Assembly (NCBI GenBank): GCA_007570785.1
Contig: ML661902.1
Coordinates: forward strand, 1,676,044 to 1,740,043
Length of the DNA: 64,000 nt
Reading direction: 5' to 3'
Source: Antilocapra americana
Lineage: Eukaryota; Chordata; Mammalia; Artiodactyla; Antilocapridae
Shown here: in pieces, positions 12,290 through 23,257 of the stretch
How the letters are laid out: every line of letters begins with the position of its first letter
Numbering within the stretch: the first letter of the stretch is position 1
The notes under the pieces: generated by a model
The model's database searches: none
Told to the model about the DNA's origin: nothing
Seen by the model: only the letters and a program-made list of their open reading frames with translations
Translations under genes and position numbers: made by a program

Positions 12290-12545
12290 ACCAAGACTGC
12301 CCTGGTGCTTCAGTAGTTTAGAATCCACCTTGCAGTGCAGGGGACGCAGGATGATTCCTTGTCACGGAAATAAGATACTACACGCTGCAGAGCAGCTAAG
12401 CACAGATGCCACAGCTATTGAGTCTGTGCATTCCAGAGCCCTGTGGTGCATTCCTATGTCACAGCTAGAAAACACACATGCCATAATAAGAAGATCCTGT
12501 GTGCTGAAAGACCCAGTGCAGCCAAATAAATAAGAAAGAAGACAA
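12290..12545 (+). mobile_element. CHR-2 type SINE, diverged
   Basis: The head GACTGCCCTGGTGCTTCAGT, then GTGCAGGGGACGCAGGATGA, and an end with GACCCAGTGCAGCCAAATAA followed by an A-rich AAATAAATAAG tail match the tRNA-Glu-derived cetartiodactyl CHR-2 pattern. Many substitutions make it older than the Bov-tA copies around it. Confidence 0.75.
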
Positions 12546-12552
12546 ATTAAAT

Positions 12553-12607
12553 TTTATAAATATATGTATACATATATATACACATACATATACATAAACA
12601 CACACAC
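12553..12607. repeat. AT/AC-rich imperfect microsatellite
   Basis: Interrupted TA and CA units immediately after the CHR-2 A-rich tail; the tail is the likely seed of the microsatellite. Confidence 0.8.
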
Positions 12608-14781
12608 CAAAGACAGCACTTCTTAATTAAGATATCATTCCTCTGAGTTTTGGGGGAAATTCACTTCAGAGAGAAAGAAGAGTAACACCTGTTGAATCAT
12701 TGGGATTCTCCAGTGGACATGCTTGGAAATTTACAGCGTACTCTATGTTCAACAGTATTGCATCTTTTTTCCCCTGAACTATGTTTGCAATGAAACCCAT
12801 TCCCATATTATGAAATGTTTTAAGTAACACTCCGGAAATCTCATGGTATAGGCTGAATTACCCTTTGCCTGTGTCTTCAAGTTTTTACATTTTACAAGTT
12901 CTTTCCTTGCTAACGCATAACATTGCTAATATAAATTCTACTAAAACTGAAATTTGTGTTGCCAATACTAAACAATCAAATCTAATATTTAATTTCCTAG
13001 AAATGAAATTTATCTTATTTCAAAAAAACACTAATCTCTATTTTTTGCTAGTTTAGCTGGTAATTTTAGCATAATTCAAGATCAAATATTTCAAAAGAAA
13101 AACACTGTGGCATTCTCATGGCTGAGGTAGATGGCTTGCTCAAAGTTCAGTGTAAAATGATCTCTGCCATCCACTTTGAGTGTAACTGAAAGTTTTCAAT
13201 CAAATACATTTTCAGAAATTTGAATAGCTCACAAGCTGCTTCTTAGAAGAAAAGACTAGCCCTAAGTGTTGGCATCTTTCAACTCACCTTTGGGCTGGAG
13301 AGAGCTCTTCTATACAAATGGAATTCAGTCTGATTTCCTGAAGGGATAACAGCCTATGAAACTCACAGCCACACATCTGAGACAATAAGCCCTCCATTAG
13401 CTGGTGCTAATCATGTGTCCCATATGTATTTAATGCTTGCTTAAACCCTATGATACTCCCTACTGCTAATCTCATTTTATAGAAGATGCTAAGACACTAA
13501 TGTTCTGCAACTAAAGGCATTTTGACCATAGCATTTTGTTTCCACAACTGCACTCTATATTGCTATATTAAGCAATATAAAGCATATTAAACATCCAAGA
13601 GATAAACATGCTTTTCCTAAATCAGAACCTGTACTCAAAATATGCTTTATTAGTAATATAATTCCCAGTAGAGAGGGTACATTTCCAAATCTAGTTTCCA
13701 CAGTCAAGGACTCAAAGTAATAGTACACACCCAAAGAAAAGAGAATGTTTAAAGGAATGTATGGATAGACTAATGGACTGAGAACTATCCAGAGCAGATT
13801 ACATCAAAAAGCAATAAACTTAGATCACATTATCTAAGCTCCCCACCTAGTAAATTTACTAAGTGAATAATTTATAAATTCTTAAAAATACAAATAAAAT
13901 TATTATAATTTATTCATTATAAGACTTTGATGTGATGCCCTTGATTTTTACCAAGAGTCTAACAGGAAAAAACATATAAAACTATCATCAGAAGTATTTA
14001 AGTTCTAAATATTTTGTTCAATGTCTCATAATTTTTTTTAAATTTAAAAACAAAAAATGTTTTCCTTTGAAGACATCTATAACTTTTACAAGATGAGTTA
14101 TGAAATCCATCCTTCTTTCTTTCTTATTGGCTGCCAGGAATCTCTGAGTTAAGTATAAGACTTAATCACAGTTTATGTATTTGCTCTTTAAGTAGTATAT
14201 TCTCTACCTTTAGAAAAAAATCTTTATTCTAAAAGCATTTTTGTATACATGTATTTTTATAAGTTTCACCAAACCAATTCTAGAAGCAAGCAGGTGATTC
14301 TTTTTAATATGTTATGGAGAAAATATCTTTTGAAAAATTAAGGTAAAACTCTTGTTATCATTGTTTCCCCATGAGCTAATTCTTAAGTTCTTTAAAAGCC
14401 ACAAACACTATTTCAAAGAGGATCATTAGTGATAATTTTAAAATCTCATTCACATCATTATATCAACAAAACTAGAGGAAATAGGACTGATGAATTCTAG
14501 ACTTATTACTTCTGAAACCATACTCCTCATCCAAGAAGTAGGGATGATCTACTTTTCATATTCATCTTCCACTGGACCTCAGGTAACCTTCTACCCCAAA
14601 GTTTGAGATCTGAATGTTGTAGGGAAGCAGATCCGATGACAGAACTACACTAGAAATGCCTCACCACTCACTCTGATGTTGTGGAGATTATCCCTATTTA
14701 TTGTCCCTATTAAATTAACAAGAGGAGGCCATGACTCATCTCAGAAAATGGTAATTTATAGATCTCTTTGTGAATGTATTT
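12608..14781. other. Single-copy sequence, nothing recognised
   Basis: 2.2 kb without a repeat I can name. The section at 13,110-13,420 has more balanced composition and might be conserved. Frames are short and featureless. Confidence 0.5.
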
Positions 14782-16604
14782 GTTGTTGTTCAGTCATTCA
14801 GCTGTGTCTGACTCTTTGCAACCCGATGGATTGCAGCATGCCAGGCTTCCCTGTCCTTCACTCTCTCTCAGAGTTTGCTAAAACTCATGTCCATTGGATT
14901 GGTGATGCCATCCAATCATCCCATCCTCTGCCATCCCCTTCTCCTCCTGCCTTCAATCTTTTCCAGAATCAGGGTCTATTCCAATGAGTCAGCTCTTTGC
15001 ATCAGAGGACCAGAGTATTGGAGCTTAGGCTTCAGCATGAGTCCTTCCAATGAATATTGAGTCAATTTTCCTTTAAGATCAACTGGTTTGCTCTCCCTGC
15101 TGTCCAAGGGACTCTTAAGAGTCTTCTATAGCACAACAGTTTGAAAGCATCAGTTCTTCAGCTCTCAGTCTTCTTTATGGTCCAACTCTCACATCTGTAC
15201 ATGACTGCTGGAAGAACCATAGCTTTGACTAGATGGATCTTTGTTGGCAAAGTAATGTCTCTGCTTTTTAATATGCTGTCTAGCTTTTCTTCCAAGGAGG
15301 GCCTTTTAATTCATGGCTGCAATCATCGTTCACAGTGATTTTGGAGCTCAAGAAAATAAAGATTTTCACTGTTTCCATTTTTTTTCCTCATTGACTTGCA
15401 ATGAAATGATGGGACCAGATGTCATAATCTTAGTTTTTCAAATGTTGAGTTTTAAGCCAGCTTTTTGACTATCTTCTTTCACCATCACCAAGAGGCTCTT
15501 TAGTTCTTGTTCACTTTCTGTCTTTGTGGTGGTGTCATCAGCATATCTGAGGTTACTGATATTTCTCCCAGCAATCTTCATCACAGCTTGAGCTTCATCC
15601 TGCCCAGCATTTCTCATGATGTACTCTGCATATAAGTTAAATAAGCAGGGTGACAGTATACAGCCTTGTCATATTATTTTCCCAATTGTGAACCAGTCCA
15701 TTATTTCAAGTCTGGTCCTAATTGTTGCTTCTTGACCTGCGTACAGGTTTCTCAGGAGGCAGGTGAGGTGGTCTGGTATTCCCAGCTCTTTAAATATTTT
15801 CCACAGTTTGCTGTAATTCACACTGTCAAAGAATTTTGCGTAGTTAATGAAGGAGAAGTAGATGTTTTTCTGGAATTCTCTTCTTTTTTCTATGATCCAA
15901 CAGATGTTGGCAAATCGATCTCTGGTTCCTCTGCCTTTTCTAAATCTAGATTGTACATCCATAAGTTTTCGGTTCAGGTACTGTTGCAGTCTATCTTAAA
16001 AGATATTGAGCATTATCTTCCTAGCATGTGGAATGAACACAGTTGTGAGGCAGTTTGAACTTTCTTTGGCATTGCCTTTCTTTGGGATTGGAATGAAAAC
16101 TGACCTTTTCCATTCCAGCACCCACTGTTGAGTTTTCAAAATTTACTGACATATTGATGGAGCTCTTTAACAGCAACTATTTTAGGATTTGACATAGTTC
16201 CACTAGAATTTCATCACCTCCCCTCGCTTTGTTTGTAGTAATGCTTCCTAAGGCCCACTTGAATTCAAATCCCAGGATGTCTGGCTCTAGTTGAATGATC
16301 AAACTATCATGGGTATTCAGGTCATTAAGACCTTTTTTGTACAGTTCTTCTGTGTATTCTTTCCAGCTCTTCTTAATATCTTCTGCTTCTGTTAGGTCCA
16401 TACTTGTTTTTCCTTTATTATGCCCATCCTTGCATGAAATGTTTCCTTGGTACCTCTAATTTTCTTGAAGAGATCTCTAGTCTTTTTCATTCTATTGTTT
16501 ACTCTGTTTTTGCATTGTTCACTTAAGAAGTTCACCTATCTCTCCTTGCTATTCTTTGGAACTCTGCATTCAGATGCATATATGCTTCCTTCTCTTTTTT
16601 GCCT

Positions 16605-16826
16605 TTCTTTATATATATATATTTTTTTTTCTTTACATTATTGTGTTGGTTTTGCCATACACTGACATGAATCTGCCATGGGTATACATGTGTTCCCCTT
16701 CCAGAATCCCTCTCCCACCTTCCTCCCCATATCTTGTTCTCCCATATCATCCCACCCTTGCCCTCTCCCACAGAGTCCAAATGACTGTTCTACACATCTG
16801 TGTCTCTTTTGCTGTCTCATATAACC
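16605..16826 (-). mobile_element. L1 3' UTR fragment nested in BovB
   Basis: Starts with a TATATATATATTTTTTTTT end and continues TTGGTTTTGCCATACACTGA, ATGAATCTGCCATGGGTATA, CCACAGAGTCCAAATGAC, the reverse complement of the ruminant L1 3' UTR. Compared with the copies at 27.5 and 54.8 kb, a central block of the UTR is missing. BovB sequence resumes at about 16,840 (TTTTCTCAGCTATTTGTAAG). Confidence 0.85.
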
Positions 16827-17017
16827 TTTCAATTCTCTTATTTTCTCAGCTATTTGTAAGGCCTCCTCAGACAACCATTTTACCTTTTTGCATTTCTTCT
16901 CCTTGAGGATGGTTTTGATCACCACTTCCTGTACAATGTTATGAACATCCATCTCTAGTTCTTCAGACACTCTACCCTCAGATCTAATTGAATCTATTTG
17001 TCACTTTCACTGTATAA

Positions 17018-17130
17018 CGGCAACCCACTCCAGTATTCTTGCCTGGAAAATCCCATGGACAGAGAAGCCTGGTAGGCTATAGTCCATGGGGTCGCAAAGA
17101 GTCGGACACAACTGAGCAACTTCACTTTCA
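17018..17130 (+). mobile_element. Bov-tA SINE 3' fragment nested in BovB
   Basis: Begins at CGGCAACCCACTCCAGTATT and ends at GAGCAACTTCACTTTCA; the tRNA-like head is missing. Compared with BovB copy 2, about 20 bp of BovB sequence are missing at the junction, so insertion was accompanied by a small deletion. Confidence 0.85.
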
Positions 17131-18101
17131 GGTTCATACCTGAATGGCCTAGTGGTGTTCCCTACTTTCTTCAATTTAAGTCTGAATTTTGCAATAAGGA
17201 GTTCATGATCTGAGCTACAGTCAGCTTCTGGTTTTGTTTATGCTGACTGTATACAACTTCTCCATCTTCAGCTACAAAGACTATAATCAATCTGATTTTA
17301 GTATTGATCATTTGGTGACATCTGCATATAGAGTCATCTCTTCCATTGCTGAAAGAGGGTGTTTGCTATTACCAATGCATTATCTTGGCAAAACTGTTAG
17401 CCTTTGCCCTGCTTCATTTTGTACTCCAAGGCCACATTTGTCTGTTTTCCAGGTATCTCTTGACTTCTTACTTTTCCATTCCAGTCCCCTGTGATAAAAA
17501 GGATATTTTTTCTTAGTGTTAGTTCTAGAAGGTCTTGTAGGTCTTTAGAGAACTGTTTAACTTCAGCTTCTTCGGCATTAGTGGTTGGGGCATAGACTTG
17601 GATTACTGTGATGTTAAAGGGTTTGCCTTAGAAACAAACCAAGATCATTCTATCGTTTTTGAGACTGCATCCAAGTACTGCATTTTGGACTCTTTTGTTG
17701 ACTGTGAGGGCAACTCCATTTCTTCTAAGGGATTCTTATGCATAATGGTCATCTGAATTAAAATTGCCCATTCCAATCCATTTTAGTCCATTCCTAAAAT
17801 GTCAGTCTTCACTCTTGCCACCTTCTATTTGACTACTTTCAATTTACCCTGATTCGTGGACCTAACATTCCAGGCCCTTATGCAATATTATTCTTTATGG
17901 CATCACACTTCACTTTCACCATCAGACACATCCACAGCTGGGCACTGTTTCTGCTTTGGCTAGGCTTCTTCATTCCTTCTGGAGCTATTTCTCCCCTCTT
18001 CTCCAGTAGCATATTGGACACCTACCAACCTGGGGGGGATGGGTGTTCATCTTTCAGTGTCATATGTTTTTGCCTTTTCATACTATTCATACTGTGTATT
18101 T

Positions 18102-18595
18102 ATACAGGTGTTAAAGGACAAGCATAGATACTATATTCCAATTAATGGTCTCTTTGGAAAAACAATTGAGAACTTAAATTCTTTGTACTTCTTGTACTTG
18201 CTTAACATAATATACTGATTGCTGTCAAATATTGTATGTTATCTCAGTTTCTATGCCAGGTCCTCTTAATAGTGATTGCTCTCTTTCCTTCCTCACTCCC
18301 TTTAGCCACATCAGATTTGAATTTTCATGATTTTCTCTATACTATCACAAACTTTTGCTTGTATCTCTATTTGTGAACACATCCATTTTTCCATCTAGGT
18401 TTCTTTCTATTTTCCCAGAATCTGGGTCTAAGCCTTTTACACAGTAATTCTTCTGTAAATACAGATAACTTTTACTAGATTAGGAATACTGACAGAAGGA
18501 TTTCATGGAGTGGATTATGCAATATAATTTTCCCTTACTTAATGTAAATGGTGAGGCTGGTATCATCCTTAAACTAGGAAATAAAGTACCAGCCA
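18102..18595. other. Single-copy spacer between two BovB copies
   Basis: AT-rich, no gene and no nameable repeat. Confidence 0.45.
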
Positions 18596-18597
18596 TC

Positions 18598-18760
18598 ATT
18601 AAGAGTGGTAGCTCTAGAGCTGGACTGTGTGAGACTATAATATTGGCTATTCGCTTCTTTTCAAAATTCTCATCTACAAAAGATAAAAGTTTGACATCCC
18701 TCACATAGTGTCAAGACTATATAAATTAGCTAGTACATGCAGAGTTGTTAGGGCTTACAC
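18598..18760 (+). mobile_element. MIR SINE remnant
   Basis: GGTAGCTCTAGAGCTGGACT followed by TTCTCATCTACAAAAGATAA, ACATCCCTCACATAGTGTCA and TAGTACATGCAGAGTTGTTA follow the MIR order (head, 'cctcatctgtaaaatg', 'taggattgttgtga', 'acatgtaaagcgctta') with strong divergence. Confidence 0.55.
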
Positions 18761-18772
18761 AAATTGAACTTT

Positions 18773-20882
18773 CAGTTCAGTTCAGTTGCTCAGTTGTGTC
18801 CAACTCTTTGCAACCTCATGAACTGCAGCACGCCAGGCCTCCCTGTCCATCACCAACTCCCGGAGTCTACCCAAACCCATGTCCATCGAGTCAGTAATGC
18901 CATCCAGCCATCTCATCCTCTGTCATCCCCTTCTCCTTCTGCCCCCAATCCTTCCCAGCATCAGCATCTTTTCCAATGAGTCAACTCTTCTCATGAGGTG
19001 GCCAAAGTATTGGAGTTTCAGCTTCAACATCAGTCCTTCTAATGAACACCAGGACTGATCTCCTTTAGAATGAACTTGTTGGATCTCCTTGCAGTCCAAG
19101 GGACTCTTAAGATTCTTCTCCAACACCACAGTTCAAAAGCATCAATTCTTCGGTGCTCAGCCTTTTTCACTGTCCAACTCTGACATCCATACATGACTAC
19201 TGGAAAAACCATAGCCTTGACTAGATGTACCTTTGTTGGCAAAGTAATGTTTCTGCTTTTCAATATGCTATCCAGGTTGGCCATAAGTTTTCTTCCAAGG
19301 AGTAAGCGTCATTTGATTTCATGGCTACAATCAGTGATTTTGGAGCCCAGAAAAATAAAGTCTGACACTGTTTCCACTGTTTCCCCATCTATTTCCCATG
19401 AAGTCATGGGACCAGATACCATGATCTTAGTTTTTTTAATGTTGAGCCTTGAGCCAACTTTTTCACTCTCCTCTTTCACTTTCAGCAAGAGGCTTTTTAG
19501 TCCCTCTTCACTTTCTGCCATAAGGGTGGTGTCATCTGCATATCTGAGGTTATTGATATTTCACCAGGCAATCTTGATTCCAGCTTGTGCTTCCTCCAGC
19601 CCAGCATTTCTCATGATGTACTCTGCATATAAGTTAAATACGCAGGGTGACAATATACAGTCTTGACGTACTCCTTTTCCTATTTGGAACCAGTCTGTTG
19701 TTCCATGTCCAGTTCTAACTGTTGCTTCCTGACCTGCATACAGGTTTCTCAAGAGACAGGTCAGACGGTCTGGTATTCCCATCTCTTTCAGAATTTTCCA
19801 CAGTTTATTGTGATCCACACAGTCAAAAGGTTTGGCATAGCCAATAAAGCAGAAGTATATGTTTTTCTGGAACTCTCTTGCTTTTTTGATAATCCAGCAG
19901 ATGTTGGCAATTTGATCTCTTGTTCCTCTGCTTTTTCTAAAACCAGCCTGAACATCTGGAAGTTCACAGTTCATGTATTGCTGAAGCCTGGCTTGGAGAA
20001 TTTTGAGCATTACTTTACTAGCATGTGAGATGAGTGCAATTGTGCAGTAGTTTGAGCATTCTTTGGCATTGCCTTTCTTTGGGATAGGAATGAAAAATGA
20101 CCTTTTCCAGTCCTGTGGCCATTGCTGGGTTTTCCAAACTTGCTTGCATATTGAATGCAGCACTTTCACAGCATCATCTTTCAGGATTTGAAATAGCTCA
20201 ACTGGAATTCTATCACCTCCAGTAGCTTTGTTCATTCATAGTGATACTTTCTAAGGCCCACTTGACTTCACATTCCAGGATGTCTGGCTCTAGGTGAGTG
20301 ATCACACCATCGTGATTATCTGAGTTGTGAAGATCTTTTTTATACAGTTCTTCTGTGTATTCTTGCCACCTCTTCTTAATATCTTCTGCTTCTGTTAGGT
20401 CCATATCATTTCTGTCCTTTATTGAGCCCATCTTTGCAGGAAATGTTCCCTTGTTATCTCTAATTTTCTTGAAGAGATCTCTAGTCTTTCCCGTACTGTT
20501 GTTTTCCTCTGTTTTTTGCACTGATCGCTAAGGAAGGCTTTCTTATCTCTCCTTGCTATTCTTTGGAACTCTGCATTCAGATGGGAATATCTTTCCTTTT
20601 CTCCTTTTCTTTTCACAGCTATTTGTAAGGCCTCCTCAGACAGCCATTTTGCTTTTTTGCATTTCTTTTTCTTGGGGATGGTCTTAATCCCTGTCTCCTG
20701 TACAATGTCACGAACTTCCGTCCATTGTTCATCAGGAAATCTGTCTATCAGATCTAGTCCCTTAAATCTATTTCTCACTTCCATTGTATAATTATAAGGG
20801 ATTTGATTTAGGTCAAACCTGAATGGTCTAGTGGTTTTCCCTACTTCCTTCAATTTCAGTCTGAATTTGGCAATAAGGAGTT
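18773..20882 (-). mobile_element. 5'-truncated BovB LINE (copy 2)
   Basis: A 2.1-kb BovB in the same orientation as copy 1, without insertions. The 3' end is a TTCAGTTCAGTTCAG repeat at about 18,771. The 5' truncation is in the segment linking endonuclease and RT (AATAAGGAGTTCG at 20,871-20,883). A possible TSD is AATTGAACTTT (18,762-18,772) against AATTAAACTTT (20,890-20,900), 10 of 11 matching. It is less decayed than copy 1. Confidence 0.93.
18800..20853 (-). pseudogene. BovB ORF2 reverse transcriptase pseudogene, copy 2
   Basis: The best-preserved RT frame in the window. A 224-codon open segment (20,235-19,561) spans the fingers and palm: QAGFRKSRGTRDQ, motif A as FCFIGYAKPFDCVDHNKLW and motif B as GVRQDCILSPCVFNLY. 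After a stop (19,561-19,563) the same frame continues with YADDTTLMAESEEGL (motif C). Further lesions are a stop near 19,309, a one-base loss near 19,047 and another stop at about 18,923. Upstream, frames change near 20,505 and 20,228. The first motif A aspartate is replaced by glycine, so even a repaired frame would lack a catalytic residue. The endonuclease is absent. Confidence 0.92.
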
Positions 20883-20883
20883 C

Positions 20884-21186
20884 GTTGCTAATTAAACTTT
20901 AGCAATGAAGATAAACAGGAAACACAGAAATTTTCACTGGGAAATCAAGAGAGACATGGTTAACAGAGTAGTTTTTAAGTTAGAATTTGATACCTAGAAT
21001 TTCATTAGTACTGTATAGGTCAAACAGCCATTATAACACATCATCATGGATTTTATAACTTCTCAGAAACACTTTTATTATATGAGATATCACTAATATT
21101 GAAAAAAATCTTGTCCAATAATTTCATCAAAATAATTACTCTTATTTCACTAAGTGTACAATTTGGTAAAATACCATGTTATAAAA
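20884..21186. other. Single-copy sequence, nothing recognised
   Basis: 300 bp of AT-rich sequence between BovB copy 2 and a Bov-tA. Confidence 0.5.
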
Positions 21187-21388
21187 AGTGAAAGAGTTAG
21201 TCACTCAGTCATGCCCAACTCTTTGCTACCCCATGGACTGTAGCCTGCCAGGCTCCTCTGTCCATGGACTTCTCCAGGCAAGAATAGAGGAGTGGATAAC
21301 CATTCCCTTCTCTAGGAAATCTGCCCAACCTTGGGATCAAACCTGGGTTTCCTGCACTGCAGGCAGATTCTTTGCTATCAGAGCCTAG
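21187..21388 (-). mobile_element. Bov-tA SINE
   Basis: Reverse-complement features AGTCACTCAGTCATGCCCAA, CATGGACTGTAGCCTGCCAG, GCTCCTCTGTCCATGGA and CCTGCACTGCAGGCAGATTC. The tRNA-like end is cut short at GAGCCTAG, before the usual GGGAAGCCC. No clear TSD. Confidence 0.9.
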
Positions 21389-22158
21389 AAAAAAATAACT
21401 TTTATATCAGTTTTGTCTGTCTCATGAAATTTATCCTAGCACACTTCTTAAAAAACTTTCATTCCCATAATTTGGGCAAAAACTTAAGATTCTAGGGGTA
21501 ACAAACTATCTTTATAACAGATCACTGAGCCTTTAGGGTCTCAGGTTGAATACATATTTGTCTCACTTTTGTAAATCAAAATGAAACACATAGTTAATGA
21601 AATGAAACTGCCAATGAGTTGTTACACAAATAAAAAGCACTCACTTAACCACCTGTCTAGTACATATTCTGATAATGCATTTAGAAATTGTAATCAATAA
21701 AGTTTTACTCTATTGTCAAGAGCAGTCATAACTTAAATAAACTTGAAGCATCTAACTCTCTGTCTTTATGTTTGCATTTTGATCTTTGTTCTTTCAAGTT
21801 TAAAGTAACCCTAAATAAAATTTTAAAAATTGAGAACAAATAAGAAAATATTTCCAAGATTCATTCTCCAAAATATTCCTTTGATTCTTCTTTATAAAGT
21901 CTGTGCTTTATTAATCACCCAAACTTTTTTGATTAACTAAATAGTAGTCATTTTTGTATCTTACATTTTTTAATATAGTCTTTGTAAAGTAAAAATAATT
22001 GTCCACTGATAATGAAAAAAAGAATTTCTAAGTTTACTCTCTCACTGATTTGATCTAATAATCAAAGTCAATATAAATCTTGGCTTGGAAACATGGAAAT
22101 GAAACTTGAGTTGTTGCTTTATGATCCTTTATACTTTTGTGTATCTTAAAAATATTCA
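21389..22158. other. Single-copy sequence, nothing recognised
   Basis: AT-rich; no gene or repeat that I can name. Confidence 0.5.
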
Positions 22159-22745
22159 AAATATGCCAAAATATGGAAGCAGCCATTGGTTCAATAGATA
22201 AAGATGTGGTGTATATACATACAATGAGATATTACTCAGCCACAGAGCATCAGGCTCCTCTGTCCATGGAATTCTCCAGAGAAGAATACTGGGGTGGGTT
22301 GCTATTTCCTACTTCAGGGACTCTTCTTGACCCAGGGATTGAACCTGAGTCTCCTGCACTGCAAGCAGACTCTCCTACCATCTGAATCACCAGGTAATCC
22401 TATAAAAAGAATGAAATCTTGCCATTTGAGATAATGTGCATGGACTGAGAGGGTATTATGCTAAGTGAAATGTCAGCCAGAAAAAAGGATATTGAATAAT
22501 TTCACTTATAGGTGGAATCTAAAAACAACACAAATAAGCAAACATAAAAAAACAGAAATCATTATGGATATGGAGATAACCAGGTGGTAGCCAGAAGAGG
22601 AGATGAGAGGAAAGCAATAGATGAGGGGGACTAAGAGGTACAAAATTACACTTGCAAAGAAAATGAACAACAGGTGTGGAATGAACAGTGTAGGGAATAT
22701 AGTCAATAACAATGTAATATCATTGTGTGCTGACATATCGTAAGT
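22159..22745 (+). mobile_element. L1 3' end with a nested Bov-tA
   Basis: Plus-strand L1: ATATGGAAGCAGCCATTGGT, GATAAAGATGTGGTGTATAT, ATTACTCAGCCAC (end of ORF2, encoding a D-V-V-Y-I-H-T-M-R-Y-Y-like string), then the 3' UTR (CACTTATAGGTGGAATCTAA, GGGAATATAGTCAATAACAA). A SINE splits it at 22,249-22,400. Old and non-coding. Confidence 0.8.
22249..22400 (-). mobile_element. Bov-tA SINE fragment inside L1
   Basis: CAGGCTCCTCTGTCCATGGA, GAGAAGAATACTGGGGTGGG, CAGGGATTGAACCTGAGTCT and CTGCACTGCAAGCAGACTCT in reverse-complement orientation. L1 sequence resumes with ATAAAAAGAATGAAATCTTG. Confidence 0.9.
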
Positions 22746-22899
22746 GGAAAGTCAAATCTACATTTGAAGTTTAGGCTGTAAGCTACATATTGGCAATATA
22801 TGTTCCTATATTTAAAATAATAGTAATAGAGCTGTGATTTCATTTAGTTTTTCTTAGTGATGGCAGAAGATGCTACTTTGTGAGTTGGTATGAAATTAA

Positions 22900-23127
22900 T
22901 GGGGCTTCCCAGGTGGTGCTAGTCATAAAGAACCTGCCTGCCAATGCAGGACATGTAAGAGACATGGGCTCAATCCCTGGGTTGGGAAGATTCCCTTGTA
23001 GGAGGAAATGGCACCCCACTCCAGTATTCTTCCCTGGAGAATCACACGGACAGAGAAGCCTGGAGGGATATAGTCCATAGGGTCACAAAGAGTTGGACAT
23101 GGGTGAAGCAATTTAGCATGCACACAT
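22900..23127 (+). mobile_element. Bov-tA SINE
   Basis: Starts GGGGCTTCCCAGGTGGTGCT, has a B-box-like GGCTCAATCCC, body CCACTCCAGTATTCTTCCCT and end GAAGCAATTTAGCATGCACACA. It sits between two L1 3' segments. Possible TSD (ATTAATG/GTTAATG) too weak to rely on. Confidence 0.92.
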
Positions 23128-23257
23128 GGAGTTAATGATAAGCTACCTTCATGTGTAATTATTAACTAATGACTTTAAAGGACTAAAAGATTATTAGATA
23201 TCAAAGGAATTTAAGAGATTAATTTTGAAAGTCATTAAATTAACAACAAATAGAAAG

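Larger units (their letters stand above)
15150..17900 (-). pseudogene. BovB ORF2 (endonuclease-reverse transcriptase) remnant, copy 1
   Basis: On the minus strand, an apurinic-type endonuclease region is readable between about 17,700 and 17,140: VYAPTTNAEEAEVKQF near 17,600, FITGDWNGK near 17,490 and SDHELLIAKF near 17,200, matching the PT, GDFN-like and SDH blocks of LINE endonucleases. Downstream come LTEAEDIKKSWKEYTEELYK (16,400-16,330) and the RT palm (FINYAKFFDSVNYSKLW near 15,860), in which the first motif A aspartate is Asn. Stops, frameshifts and two insertions make it certainly dead. In life such a protein would nick target DNA and prime reverse transcription of its own RNA. Confidence 0.85.
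14782..18094 (-). mobile_element. Nearly full-length BovB LINE (copy 1) with two nested insertions
   Basis: The longest BovB here. The 3' end is at about 14,782 (TTGTTGTTCAGTC in reverse orientation) and the 5' side runs to about 18,094, where the match stops inside the 5' part of the element. An L1 fragment (16,605-16,826) and a Bov-tA fragment (17,018-17,130) interrupt it. A 7-nt TGTATTT at 14,775-14,781 and 18,095-18,101 is a possible TSD. Unlike all other copies here, it keeps the endonuclease region. Confidence 0.9.

Noticed and set aside
15666..16058. 130-codon plus-strand frame and the 157-codon frame at 19,193-19,666
   Set aside because: Both run antisense to the BovB reverse transcriptase region; their similarity to each other comes from BovB, not from a host protein.
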